From Xanthomarina sp. F2636L (GTDB lineage Bacteria > Bacteroidota > Bacteroidia > Flavobacteriales > Flavobacteriaceae), in contig NZ_JAPMLM010000058.1 of the NCBI RefSeq assembly GCF_026410195.1, positions 62,001 to 126,000 on the forward strand: a DNA stretch of 64,000 nucleotides, read 5' to 3'. Each line of letters opens with the position of its first letter. The first letter of the stretch is position 1. The translations under genes were made by a program, and so were the position numbers. Positions 9,415 to 18,012 of this stretch are shown here, in pieces. Under the pieces are notes generated by a model. It made no database searches and was not told the DNA's origin. It worked only from the letters and a program-made list of their open reading frames with translations.

Positions 9415-9840
9415 TTATTTTGTGATGTCTATAGGTGTAAATTTCTTATATAAAAATACAGCTTTATTTTTATTTATAACTTTAAGTTGCTCATTTGTTG
9501 CTAACAAAACAGTTTCTTTCCAAGTGTCGAATGGAGTTTTATAATATAAGTTTAAACTATCGTTTTCAACTTTAATTGTAAATTGTTCTGTGTCTTTAGA
9601 AGTTTCATAAGTACCATCGAAACCGGGTTTTAACTTTATTCTAAAACCAGCCATACTATCTAAAACCTCAATATAATCTACAGTATCATTATATGTGTAT
9701 TTTTTTTTGCTGCCATCTGGTAATTGTACTTCTTCAATTTCCCAATAGCCTTCAAGATGCTCAATGTATGTGTTTGGGTCTTTAGAACAGCTGTTAAATA
9801 TTAGCAGACTTAAAACTGCGATGAGATATTTTGAGTTCAT
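9415..9840 (-). CDS. small lipoprotein, lipocalin-like
   Basis: A 141-residue lipoprotein. I start it at ATG 9840 because the longer ORF begins with TTG and this ATG gives a clean signal peptide ending in I-F-N-S-C-S-K-D. The mature part contains L-E-G-Y-W-E-I-E-E-V, typical of the first strand of lipocalin-like domains in Bacteroidota lipoproteins, followed by alternating strands. Ligand and function are unknown. It is placed between recF and the DUF721 gene, reading in the same direction, with only 12 bases to the latter. Confidence 0.75.
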   Translation of the reverse strand: MNSKYLIAVLSLLIFNSCSKDPNTYIEHLEGYWEIEEVQLPDGSKKKYTYNDTVDYIEVLDSMAGFRIKLKPGFDGTYETSKDTEQFTIKVENDSLNLYYKTPFDTWKETVLLATNEQLKVINKNKAVFLYKKFTPIDITK

Positions 9841-9947
9841 AATGGAATCAGGTTTAAGATTCAAAGTTCAAAAAAAATGAATTAAGTAACAAGTAGAATG
9901 ATATAAGAATCTAAACTAAACAGTTTATTTATCTTTCTTACATGGCT

Positions 9948-11027
9948 TTATAGTTTAAATATCTCATAAGCTTGATGCACTTGTTTTACAGCTTTTTCGG
10001 TTCTTTCTGCATGAGTATCGCTAATGAAAATCTGACCAAAATTTTCGTTGTCAACCAATTTTAGTATTTGAGACACTCTGTTCTCGTCTAGCTTATCAAA
10101 AATATCATCCAGTAACAAAATAGGATTTTCGCCACTTTGGGCTTTAATAAAATCGAATTGCGCTAATTTTAATGCAATTAAAAAAGATTTTTGTTGTCCC
10201 TGACTACCAAATTTCTTTATGGGATGATTTTCAATTTCAAAAACCAAATCATCTTTATGGATACCAACACTTGTGTACTGTAAAGCCTTATCTTTATTAA
10301 TGGAATTCTTTAATAATATTTCTAGTTGCCCTTGGTTTAAATCGCTATTGTAAATTAAACTAACATCTTCATTTCCATTGCTAATAGCGTTGTATCGTTC
10401 TTTAAAGATAGGAATAAAAGTCTTTAAAAAAGCTTGTCTTTTTTCAAAAACAACATGTCCATAATCATTAAGCTGTTTGTTGTAAATATTTAATGTATCC
10501 GCATTAAAAGTATTGTTTAGGGCAAAATATTTTAATAAAGAATTTCTTTGAACAAGAATCTTATTATAATTTATTAAGGTATTTAGATAGGTTTTATCGC
10601 TTTGAGAAATTACACTATCAATAAATTTTCTACGGGTTGTACTGCCTTCAGTAATTAAATCTCTATCTGCTGGCGAAATTATAACAAGAGGTAAAAACCC
10701 AATATGATCACTAAATCTATCGTAATTTTTGCTATTGCGTTTAATTATTTTTTTCTGACCCTTTTTTAAGCTAACAACAATTTTTTCTTTTTTATCTGCT
10801 TTTTCATAGTCTCCATTAATTACAAAAAAGCTTTCGTCATGTCTTATGTTTTGAGAAGCAATTGGGTTAAAATAGCTTTTTCCAAAGGATAAGTGATATA
10901 TGGCATCGAGCACATTCGTTTTACCAACACCATTGTTTCCAACAAAACAATTAATCTTGTGGTTAAACTCAAAAGACTGACTTTCAAAATTTTTATAGTT
11001 GAGTAATGAAAGTGATTTTAAAATCAT
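9948..11027 (-). CDS. recF: DNA replication and repair protein RecF
   Basis: A 359-residue SMC-like ATPase that helps load RecA at single-strand gaps. The Walker A motif G-N-N-G-V-G-K-T-N lies at about 30-38, and the Walker B region [13 protein letters not shown] lies near 309, with the D-loop just after. The length is normal. It appears to head a leftward group recF - lipoprotein - DUF721. The gene ends 107 bases before the lipoprotein start, so cotranscription is uncertain. Confidence 0.95.
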   Translation of the reverse strand: MILKSLSLLNYKNFESQSFEFNHKINCFVGNNGVGKTNVLDAIYHLSFGKSYFNPIASQNIRHDESFFVINGDYEKADKKEKIVVSLKKGQKKIIKRNSKNYDRFSDHIGFLPLVIISPADRDLITEGSTTRRKFIDSVISQSDKTYLNTLINYNKILVQRNSLLKYFALNNTFNADTLNIYNKQLNDYGHVVFEKRQAFLKTFIPIFKERYNAISNGNEDVSLIYNSDLNQGQLEILLKNSINKDKALQYTSVGIHKDDLVFEIENHPIKKFGSQGQQKSFLIALKLAQFDFIKAQSGENPILLLDDIFDKLDENRVSQILKLVDNENFGQIFISDTHAERTEKAVKQVHQAYEIFKL

Positions 11028-11129
11028 AAAAAAGTAACTTAAATACGGTTTTGAATTTCTAAAAGAATAAGTTGTGCAAATTATTGAAAAATAACAAATA
11101 AATAGGCTTTTATATATGAAGAAAAATCA

Positions 11130-11137
11130 TATTTTTG
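11130..11137 (+). promoter_or_regulatory. -7 element that fixes the start of the TPR gene
   Basis: TATTTTTG matches TAnnTTTG exactly. It overlaps the TTG at 11135 that begins the longest ORF, so transcription would start after that codon. The real start is therefore the ATG at 11159. Confidence 0.6.
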
Positions 11138-11158
11138 CTCCGCATTAATTTAAAGAAT

Positions 11159-11929
11159 ATGGCAACTTACAAGAAAAGAGGATACAAACCAGCTAATAAA
11201 GAAGAAAAGGAGCACGATATTGTTGATAATTCAACAACTGCTGAAGTTTTTAATACATTAGATGAGTCGGCTTCAAAAACGGAAGACTGGGTTATTGCTA
11301 ATCAAAAATACATTTTTATAATTATTGGAGTTGTAGCGGCTGTTGTGTTAGGATATTTAGGGTTTAACGAATTTGTTGCTAAACCAAAACAAAGCGAAGC
11401 ATCGAATGAAATGTTCCATGCTCAAAAATATTTTAATCAAGCTGTAACTGGTACACAAAAGGACTCACTTTATACTCTAGCATTAAATGGAGGAGAAGGA
11501 AAACTAGGGATGATAGATATAGCATCTGAATATAGTGGAACTCCTGCAGCTAATTTAGCAAACTATTATGCTGGAATGGCTTATTTAAACTTAAAAGATT
11601 ATAAAAATGCAGTAACGTATTTAAGTGATTTTTCTAGTAAAGATTTAGTTTTAGCTCCTATGGCTAAAGGTAGTATTGGTGATGCTTTTGTACAGTTAAA
11701 CCAACCAGAAGATGCTCTAGATTACTATGAGCAAGCTGCTAAATTAAGAACAAACGATTTTACAACACCTTTGTATTTATATAAAGCTGGTATTATTGCT
11801 TTAGAATTAGGTAAAGCAGATAAAGCGCTTACTTATTTTAATAATATTAAAGAAAACTATGCGTCTTCTACTGAAGCATCTAATATTGATGTGTTTATAG
11901 GAAAAGCACAAGTGTTGGCTAATAAATAA
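11159..11929 (+). CDS. tetratricopeptide-repeat membrane protein (YfgM-like)
   Basis: A 256-residue protein with a lysine-rich cytoplasmic N-terminus, one transmembrane helix at about 50-70, and TPR-like helical repeats over the remainder (L-A-N-Y-Y-A-G-M-A-Y-L-N-L-K-D-Y near 140 and later units). The layout resembles YfgM/TPR_21 proteins, membrane-anchored periplasmic TPR proteins linked to envelope protein quality control. The start at ATG 11159 is chosen because a -7 promoter element overlaps the upstream TTG. It is 25 bases upstream of ribH and probably cotranscribed with it. Confidence 0.8.
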   Translation: MATYKKRGYKPANKEEKEHDIVDNSTTAEVFNTLDESASKTEDWVIANQKYIFIIIGVVAAVVLGYLGFNEFVAKPKQSEASNEMFHAQKYFNQAVTGTQKDSLYTLALNGGEGKLGMIDIASEYSGTPAANLANYYAGMAYLNLKDYKNAVTYLSDFSSKDLVLAPMAKGSIGDAFVQLNQPEDALDYYEQAAKLRTNDFTTPLYLYKAGIIALELGKADKALTYFNNIKENYASSTEASNIDVFIGKAQVLANK

Positions 11930-11954
11930 TTTCTCCGTTAATCGGAAAGAACAC

Positions 11955-12437
11955 ATGGCAACAGAGAACAAAAATTTATCTGAATACGATAAAACTACAA
12001 TCCCAAGCGCGAAAAATTTTCGGTTTGGGATTGTTGTTTCAGAATGGAACGATACCATAACAGAAGGATTGTTTAAAGGTGCTTATACCGCATTATTAGA
12101 TAACGGAGTAGATCCAAATAACATTCTACGATGGGATGTGCCTGGGAGTTACGAACTTATTTTTGGTTGTAAAAAGATGCAAGAAAAAGATGTTGATGCA
12201 GTGATTGCTATTGGAAGTGTCATTCAAGGAGAAACCAAGCATTTCGATTTTGTGTGTGAAGGAGTCTCTCAAGGTATCAAGGATCTGAACATACTTCATG
12301 ATATTCCTGTTATTTTTTGTGTATTAACAGACAATAATCTACAGCAAGCCATCGATCGATCTGGTGGTAAACATGGAAATAAAGGTACAGAAGCTGCTAT
12401 TGCTGCTATCAAGATGGCTGTTTTAAATAAGCTGTAA
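11955..12437 (+). CDS. ribH: 6,7-dimethyl-8-ribityllumazine synthase
   Basis: A 160-residue enzyme catalysing the penultimate step of riboflavin synthesis, joining 5-amino-6-ribitylaminouracil with dihydroxybutanone phosphate. Motifs seen: V-V-S-E-W-N-D (substrate binding), V-P-G-S-Y-E-L, I-G-S-V-I-Q-G-E-T-K-H-F-D-F with the catalytic His, and G-N-K-G-T-E-A-A. The length is usual for the icosahedral enzyme. It follows the TPR gene closely; other rib genes are not in the window. Confidence 0.96.
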   Translation: MATENKNLSEYDKTTIPSAKNFRFGIVVSEWNDTITEGLFKGAYTALLDNGVDPNNILRWDVPGSYELIFGCKKMQEKDVDAVIAIGSVIQGETKHFDFVCEGVSQGIKDLNILHDIPVIFCVLTDNNLQQAIDRSGGKHGNKGTEAAIAAIKMAVLNKL

Positions 12438-12455
12438 AAAAAGTGTATCTACTCC

Positions 12456-12492
12456 AGTAATAAAAAGGATAAATCCTACTTCTTACTTTTTT
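12456..12492 (+). terminator. possible terminator after ribH
   Basis: An imperfect stem (AGTAA and AGGAT pairing with ATCCT and TTACT) ends in six Ts. The inner loop is only two bases, so the fold must open slightly. Moderate support. Confidence 0.4.
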
Positions 12493-12592
12493 AAAAAATT
12501 CTGTATTGATTTTGCAATCATTAGCGATATTTTAGCCTATGAATGTTAACAATTTTTGGCATTTGAAAGCCTGTTATTCTTTGTTTTTTAAG

Positions 12593-12600
12593 TATTTTTG
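12593..12600 (+). promoter_or_regulatory. -7 element before the small membrane protein / mutL group
   Basis: TATTTTTG matches TAnnTTTG and lies 24 bases before the GTG start at 12624. No TTG box at normal distance was seen. Confidence 0.45.
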
Positions 12601-12623
12601 AAACATATCAAAGGATTATACTC

Positions 12624-12836
12624 GTGGCTATATTCAAAAAGAATAGACAATTTAATATCAAACCTAAATATCAAAAGGACACTGATGCAAGTCAGGAGAA
12701 AGATATTCAGTCAAAATGGCACGAATTAAAACAAGCAAGAACACGAAAAAGTAGTATTTTAACCTCACCATGGTATATGGTCTTGTTTTTGATAGTTCTT
12801 TTAGTGCTTTGGTATTTTTTAAGTGGTTATGAATAG
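12624..12836 (+). CDS. small C-tail-anchored membrane protein
   Basis: A 70-residue protein starting with GTG. It has a basic N-terminal half beginning M-A-I-F-K-K-N-R-Q-F and one C-terminal transmembrane helix at about 50-66, so the basic part should face the cytoplasm. It is followed 8 bases later by a related-looking 91-residue protein and then mutL. Function unknown; no domain recognised. The conserved layout of the pair argues that it is a real gene. Confidence 0.65.
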   Translation: MAIFKKNRQFNIKPKYQKDTDASQEKDIQSKWHELKQARTRKSSILTSPWYMVLFLIVLLVLWYFLSGYE

Positions 12837-12844
12837 ACGATTGT

Positions 12845-13120
12845 ATGGGGATTTTTAAAACAAGAAAAAATAAAACGTATAGTTATACACCTAGACATTA
12901 TAAAGGTGAAGGCAATCCGTATGAAATAAAACATAAGTTCGACGATTTTAGAACAACGGTTGGAAGTAATAAAGGATTAAAAAATAAGCTTGTTACAGCT
13001 CTTAATGATTATAAAAATAATCAAGATAAAACGGCAAATAAACGAGTTTTAATAATTATTGGAATTTTAGTTTTAATCTTCCTTTTTATTATTGAATTCG
13101 ATTTATCCATCTTCTTTTAA
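12845..13120 (+). CDS. small C-tail-anchored membrane protein (neighbour of ribH)
   Basis: A 91-residue protein with a basic, aromatic N-terminus (M-G-I-F-K-T-R-K-N-K-T-Y-S-Y) and one C-terminal transmembrane helix at about 72-90. Close relatives in Flavobacteriaceae are, as I recall, sometimes labelled riboflavin synthase subunit beta in databases. That label is not supported here: the protein has no lumazine synthase motif, and the true ribH is upstream. The mutL start follows after 8 bases, so the two small genes and mutL probably form an operon. Function unknown. Confidence 0.72.
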   Translation: MGIFKTRKNKTYSYTPRHYKGEGNPYEIKHKFDDFRTTVGSNKGLKNKLVTALNDYKNNQDKTANKRVLIIIGILVLIFLFIIEFDLSIFF

Positions 13121-13128
13121 AAGCGCTC

Positions 13129-14982
13129 ATGTCAGATATTATTCAGTTATTACCAGATCATGTAGCTAACCAAATAGCAGCAGGAGAAGTTGTACAACGT
13201 CCAGCCTCTGTTGTTAAAGAGCTTTTAGAGAACGCTATTGATGCCCACGCAACTATTATAAAACTACTTGTTAAAGATGCAGGAAAAACTTTAGTTCAGG
13301 TTATTGATAATGGTTCAGGAATGAGCGTTACAGATGCCAGATTAAGTTTTGAGCGTCATGCCACTTCAAAAATACGTTCTGCAGAAGATTTATTCCAATT
13401 ACACACTAAAGGCTTTCGAGGTGAAGCTTTAGCTAGTATTGCTGCTATTGCTCATGTAGAATTAAAAACCAAACAAGAGCAGGATGAGGTTGGAACACAA
13501 ATAGTTATTGAAGGTAGCGAAGTGGTTTCTCAAGACGTTATAGTAACTACAAAAGGCACATCGATAGCAGTAAAAAATTTATTTTTTAATATTCCTGCCA
13601 GACGTAATTTTTTAAAATCTAATCAGGTGGAAACGCGTCATATTATTGACGAATTTCATAGAGTTGCTTTAGCACATCCAAACATTCAATTTGTAATGTA
13701 TCATAATGGAAGTGAGTCTTTCAATCTTCCAGAAAGTAATTATAGACAACGAATAGTAAATATCTTTGGTGCTAAAACTAACGAAAAATTAGTTCCAGTA
13801 AATGAAGAAACCGAAGTGCTAAAAATTTCAGGATTCGTTGGAAAGCCTGAGTATGCTAAGAAAACCAGAGGTGAACAATTCTTTTTTGTAAACAATAGAT
13901 TTATAAAAAGCGCTTATTTAAATCATGCTATTACATCGGCTTTTGAAGGGCTTTTAAAAGACAACACGCATGCTAGTTATTTTTTAAATTTAACGGTAAA
14001 TCCTCAAACTATAGATATAAATATTCACCCTACTAAAACAGAAATTAAATTTGACGATGAACATACGCTCTATGCCATTTTAAGAGCTTCAGTAAAACAT
14101 AGTTTGGGACAATTTAATATTGCTCCTGTTTTAGATTTTGAAAGAGATGCTAATCTAGATACTCCTTACAATTATAAGGATGTTCATAATCCAAGTGTCC
14201 CAAATATAGAGTTTGATAGAAGTTTTAATCCGTTCAAAGAAAAAACCGTTTCGGGGAAGCAAATTACTGCATTTAAAAAACAAACGCCAGCTAATTGGGA
14301 TAGTTTGTATGTAGGATTAGAATCAAAAGGCACTCAAACACAAAAGGATTTTTCTAGTGTGCAATTTGAAAGTGAAGAACAAACGGGCTCTATTTTTGGA
14401 GATCATACACAGGTTGAAAAGAAGCAAACCACATTTCAAATTCAAAATAAATATATTATTAGCACTATTAAATCAGGGATTTTAGTAATTGATCAACATC
14501 GCTCACATCAACGTGTACTCTATGAAGATTTTCTTAAGAATATGACCATAAAAGAAAGCATGAGTCAGCAATTACTATTTCCTGTTCAGTTGCATTTTTC
14601 ACCTCAAGAAATTGAGATTATTAATCAAGTAAAAGAAGATTTAGAACATACAGGGTTTTTGTTTTCAGAAATTACATCAGATCATATTGAAATTTCAGGA
14701 GTACCTGTTCATGTTCCTGAAAGTGAGGTTTCGGTAATCTTAGAGCAGTTAATTAGCGATATTGAAAATGAAGTTCCAGATAGTAATTTTAGTCCAACAG
14801 ATTTATTAGCAAAATCGATGGCAAAAAGCCTGGCAGTAAAGACTGGGCAATTTCTTTCTGTACAAGAGCAAGAACATTTGGTAAACAGTCTATTTGGTTG
14901 TAAAGAACCTAATATGTCGCCAACAAATAAAACAACGTTTATAACGTTGGGTGTAGATGAATTAGATAAAAAATTTATATAA
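13129..14982 (+). CDS. mutL: DNA mismatch repair protein MutL, endonuclease site degenerate
   Basis: A 617-residue protein. The N-terminal GHKL ATPase domain is intact: E-L-L-E-N-A-I-D-A-H near 33, D-N-G-S-G-M near 60 and K-G-F-R-G-E-A-L-A-S-I near 96. The C-terminal dimerisation domain has the position of the metal endonuclease motif DQHAxxExxxxE at 455-466, but it reads D-Q-H-R-S-H-Q-R-V-L-Y-E, with Gln461 replacing the Glu. The ACxxAxK region reads A-K-S-L-A-V-K (565-571), without Cys, and the CPHGRP zinc motif region reads S-P-T-N-K-T (597-602). The expected metal-ligand set is therefore largely lost. The protein probably works as an ATP-driven matchmaker without nicking DNA itself (inference). 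Confidence 0.93.
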   Translation: MSDIIQLLPDHVANQIAAGEVVQRPASVVKELLENAIDAHATIIKLLVKDAGKTLVQVIDNGSGMSVTDARLSFERHATSKIRSAEDLFQLHTKGFRGEALASIAAIAHVELKTKQEQDEVGTQIVIEGSEVVSQDVIVTTKGTSIAVKNLFFNIPARRNFLKSNQVETRHIIDEFHRVALAHPNIQFVMYHNGSESFNLPESNYRQRIVNIFGAKTNEKLVPVNEETEVLKISGFVGKPEYAKKTRGEQFFFVNNRFIKSAYLNHAITSAFEGLLKDNTHASYFLNLTVNPQTIDINIHPTKTEIKFDDEHTLYAILRASVKHSLGQFNIAPVLDFERDANLDTPYNYKDVHNPSVPNIEFDRSFNPFKEKTVSGKQITAFKKQTPANWDSLYVGLESKGTQTQKDFSSVQFESEEQTGSIFGDHTQVEKKQTTFQIQNKYIISTIKSGILVIDQHRSHQRVLYEDFLKNMTIKESMSQQLLFPVQLHFSPQEIEIINQVKEDLEHTGFLFSEITSDHIEISGVPVHVPESEVSVILEQLISDIENEVPDSNFSPTDLLAKSMAKSLAVKTGQFLSVQEQEHLVNSLFGCKEPNMSPTNKTTFITLGVDELDKKFI

Positions 14983-14994
14983 GTACTTTGTCTT

Positions 14995-15762
14995 ATGATG
15001 AATAATATTACAGATACTGTAAAACATTTGATTATTATTAATGTAATCATGTTTATTGGAACCCTTGCTATTGGTGGTCAGGCCTTTGGTGAAAACACGT
15101 TGTTTTACGATTGGTTTGCCCTTCATTTTCCAAAAAATGCAGCCTTTCAACCTTGGCAGATAATTACACACATGTTTATGCATGGAGGATTTATGCATAT
15201 TTTCTTTAATATGTTTGCACTTTGGATGTTTGGTACTGCTGTAGAAAGTCAATTGGGAAGTAAAAAATTTCTATTTATTTATATTTCTGCAGGATTGGGA
15301 GCCGTATTATTTCAATTAGGATTTTATTATTTTAATTACTTACCAGGTTATAACGAATTGATTAATGGTGGTTTGTCTAAAGATATGGTGGTTCAAGCTT
15401 TAAATACAGGTCAAACTACTGGTGGTGTAACCCAAAGTCAATTGGTAATATTAAAAGATCTTTTCCAAATATATCACGCTTCTATGGTTGGGGCTTCAGG
15501 TTGTATAATGGGAATTTTAGCAGCTTTCGGAATGATGAACCCTGAAGCCAAATTGATGCTTATTTTTTTACCAATCCCCATAAAAGCTAAATATTTTATT
15601 CCTGGAATTATTCTTCTAGATGTTATTTCAGCTTTAACTGGACAATCATTTTTTAGCCCGAGTAATACTGCTTATATGGCCCACATTGGAGGTGCTTTAA
15701 CAGGGTTTATAATTATGTGGTATTGGAAAAAAACACAGTTTAATAAAAACCGGTGGAACTAA
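14995..15762 (+). CDS. rhomboid-family intramembrane serine protease (first of tandem pair)
   Basis: A 255-residue polytopic protein with about six transmembrane helices. The catalytic dyad is present: Ser168 in G-A-S-G and His230 in A-H-I-G-G. The L1-loop/helix-2 histidine motif (G-G-F-M-H-I-F-F-N-M, 64-73) is also intact. A long insert at about 115-155 between helices is typical of Bacteroidota rhomboids. It lies 12 bases after mutL and 3 bases before a second rhomboid, so the three are likely cotranscribed. The substrates are unknown. Confidence 0.92.
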   Translation: MMNNITDTVKHLIIINVIMFIGTLAIGGQAFGENTLFYDWFALHFPKNAAFQPWQIITHMFMHGGFMHIFFNMFALWMFGTAVESQLGSKKFLFIYISAGLGAVLFQLGFYYFNYLPGYNELINGGLSKDMVVQALNTGQTTGGVTQSQLVILKDLFQIYHASMVGASGCIMGILAAFGMMNPEAKLMLIFLPIPIKAKYFIPGIILLDVISALTGQSFFSPSNTAYMAHIGGALTGFIIMWYWKKTQFNKNRWN

Positions 15763-15765
15763 AGA

Positions 15766-16635
15766 ATGACAACGCTTAATAAAGATATACAAGACAAACT
15801 GCAGAACTTAAATGTGTTCGAAAAAATAATTGGAATCAACCTCATTATCTTTTTTGTTGGTTTAATTATTAAAGTAGTTTTTTCAATGGGCTCTAGCCTA
15901 AGTTGGCTAGAACTACCAAGCGATTTTATGGATTTTATTTTAAAACCATGGAGCCTTATTTCTTACGGATTTACACATTACGATTTTTGGCATATCCTAT
16001 TTAATATGCTTTGGTTGTACTTTATTGGACGCATGTTTATGAATATGTTTTCGGTAAAAATGAGTTTAAATGTTTATTTCTTAGGAATTATTACTGGAGG
16101 TATATTGTTTTTATTTGGCTATAATGTATTTCCAGGTTTTTTTGAAGGGAGTAGCCGACTTGTTGGTGCTTCAGCAGGTGTTAGAGCATTACTAATATTT
16201 TTATGTGCTTATATGCCAAATATGGAAGTGCGCTTTTTTACTTTCAATTTAAAACTGTGGTATGTTGGCGCTGCAATTGTAGCTTTTGATGTGCTTGGGC
16301 TTTTTGGATTAAATGCTGGTGGAAATCTCGCGCATATAGGTGGTGCTTTGCTAGGATATTTCTATGCTATCCAATTAAAAAAAGGAACAGATATAGGAAA
16401 AGGCTTCGAAAAATGGATGGATTGGTTTGCAGGTTTGTTTAAAAAATCTAATAAATCGCCTCTAAAAACCGTTCATAAAAAGAAGTCTCAGAAAGTTGCT
16501 GGTTTTTCTAAAGATGAATTTAACGAGTTTAATAAGCAGAAAAAAATCGATCTCATTCTAGATAAAATTAGTAAAAGTGGTTACGATAGTTTAACTAAAG
16601 AAGAGAAAGAGTTTTTGTTTAAAGCAGGTAAATAA
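15766..16635 (+). CDS. rhomboid-family protease with C-terminal cytoplasmic tail (second of tandem pair)
   Basis: A 289-residue protein with Ser136 in G-A-S-A-G, His190 in A-H-I-G-G and the D-F-W-H-I-L-F-N-M motif near 73-81, so it should be active. After the last membrane helix (about 205) comes a lysine-rich tail with D-E-F-N-E-F-N and a C-terminal L-T-K-E-E-K-E-F-L motif, matching the small DUF6576 domain appended to Bacteroidota rhomboids. Sequence similarity to the upstream copy is limited to the active-site helices, so the pair is old or not a recent duplication. Confidence 0.92.
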   Translation: MTTLNKDIQDKLQNLNVFEKIIGINLIIFFVGLIIKVVFSMGSSLSWLELPSDFMDFILKPWSLISYGFTHYDFWHILFNMLWLYFIGRMFMNMFSVKMSLNVYFLGIITGGILFLFGYNVFPGFFEGSSRLVGASAGVRALLIFLCAYMPNMEVRFFTFNLKLWYVGAAIVAFDVLGLFGLNAGGNLAHIGGALLGYFYAIQLKKGTDIGKGFEKWMDWFAGLFKKSNKSPLKTVHKKKSQKVAGFSKDEFNEFNKQKKIDLILDKISKSGYDSLTKEEKEFLFKAGK

Positions 16636-16647
16636 TAGATTGTACAT

Positions 16648-17673
16648 ATGAAAAACCTAAAGCTTATCGATAAATTCATTTATGTGATTAATGCTTTAGT
16701 GGCAACCATGCTTTTGCTTTCGTATGTGCTTCCTTATTTTCCTCCAAAAACGTTTGCTTTGCTTTCTGTTTTAAGTTTGGGTGTGCCTTTTTTAATTTTA
16801 ACTAATGTGCTTTTCTTTATTTATTGGTTGATAAAACTCAAAAAGCAACTCATTACTTCCTTAGTTGTTTTAATTATTGGATATTTTACTTTGGGATCTT
16901 TTTATAAGTTCTCGTCATCAGATTTGGAACCTGATAAAACCGATTTATCGGTTATGAATTATAATGTGCGTTTGTTTAATCTTTACGATTGGATTCCAGA
17001 AAAAGGCATTGAAACAAAAATGGTAGATTTTATAAAATCAAAATCTCCAAATGTGCTTAGTTTACAAGAATATCATCCTCATAAAAACATAGATTTATCC
17101 TTTTATAAATACAAATTTGAAAAACTGTCTGGAAATAAAGTGAAATATGGACAGGCTATTTTTTCGCAATATCCCATAATTCATTCTGGTTCTGTAGAAT
17201 TCCCAAATACTTCTAATAATGCCATTTTTGCAGATATTGTTAAAGATGAAGATACCATTAGAATTTATAATGTTCACTTGCAATCTCTTAAAATAGATGC
17301 TAATGTTGAAAAACTAAAACAAGAAGATTCCGAATGGATTTTAAAACGTGTGGAACAAACCTTTAAAATGCAGCAATTACAAACCGAAATATTTTTAAAA
17401 CACAAAGAATCAAGTCCGTATAAAATGATTATTTGTGGCGATTTCAACAACTCTGCTTTTTCTTATGTTTATAAAGAGATTAAAGGCAATTTAAAAGATG
17501 CCTTTAAAATGGCAGGAAATGGTTTTGGAAGAACTTACGATTTTAAATTTTTTCCCATAAGAATAGATTTTATTTTTGCTCAAAAGGAGTTTGAAGTCAC
17601 AGACTTTAAAACTTTCGATAATAAATATTCAGATCATTATCCTCTTTTAGCAACTTTTAAACTTCATCCATAA
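16648..17673 (+). CDS. membrane-anchored endonuclease/exonuclease/phosphatase (EEP) family protein
   Basis: A 341-residue protein with three N-terminal transmembrane segments (about 10-30, 34-58, 63-86), then an EEP domain facing the periplasm. Metal and catalytic motifs: M-N-Y-N-V-R near 103, L-Q-E-Y near 138 (Glu ligand), N-V-H-L-Q near 209, C-G-D-F-N-N near 265 and S-D-H-Y-P-L near 330. The family contains nucleases, sphingomyelinases and inositol phosphatases, and the substrate here cannot be assigned. It follows the rhomboid pair by 12 bases. Confidence 0.88.
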   Translation: MKNLKLIDKFIYVINALVATMLLLSYVLPYFPPKTFALLSVLSLGVPFLILTNVLFFIYWLIKLKKQLITSLVVLIIGYFTLGSFYKFSSSDLEPDKTDLSVMNYNVRLFNLYDWIPEKGIETKMVDFIKSKSPNVLSLQEYHPHKNIDLSFYKYKFEKLSGNKVKYGQAIFSQYPIIHSGSVEFPNTSNNAIFADIVKDEDTIRIYNVHLQSLKIDANVEKLKQEDSEWILKRVEQTFKMQQLQTEIFLKHKESSPYKMIICGDFNNSAFSYVYKEIKGNLKDAFKMAGNGFGRTYDFKFFPIRIDFIFAQKEFEVTDFKTFDNKYSDHYPLLATFKLHP

Positions 17674-17683
17674 CTTAACAAAA

Positions 17684-18010
17684 ATGAATTGGATTTTATT
17701 AATTATAGCTGGATTGTTCGAAGTGGCTTTTGCAGCCTGTTTAGGCAAAGCAAAAGAAACTACAGGAAATGAAATGATTTTATGGTATGCGGGTTTTATT
17801 GTTTGTTTAACTATAAGTATGTTTTTACTTGTTAAAGTCACTCAAGAATTACCTGTTGGCACTGCGTATGCTGTTTGGACAGGAATTGGAGCCGTTGGAA
17901 CTGTGCTTGTTGGGATTTTTGTGTTTAAAGAACCAGCTAGTTTCTGGAGAGTCTTCTTTCTATTTACTTTAATAACGTCTATTGTAGGTTTGAAATTTGT
18001 TTCAAATTAA
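17684..18010 (+). CDS. small multidrug resistance (SMR) transporter, Gdx/SugE-like
   Basis: A 108-residue protein with four membrane helices. The essential proton-binding Glu is Glu13 in G-L-F-E-V. The motif T-A-Y-A-V-W-T-G-I-G-A-V-G matches the SugE/Gdx subgroup, which exports guanidinium, better than the EmrE drug-export subgroup, which usually has S-G-V-G. No guanidine riboswitch can fit in the 10-base gap to the upstream gene. The next gene is convergent with 2 bases between the stops. Confidence 0.85.
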   Translation: MNWILLIIAGLFEVAFAACLGKAKETTGNEMILWYAGFIVCLTISMFLLVKVTQELPVGTAYAVWTGIGAVGTVLVGIFVFKEPASFWRVFFLFTLITSIVGLKFVSN

Positions 18011-18012
18011 AA

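Noticed and set aside
12845-13120. Riboflavin synthase beta subunit
   Set aside because: The 91-residue protein is a tail-anchored membrane protein with no lumazine synthase motif, and the real ribH is at 11955-12437.
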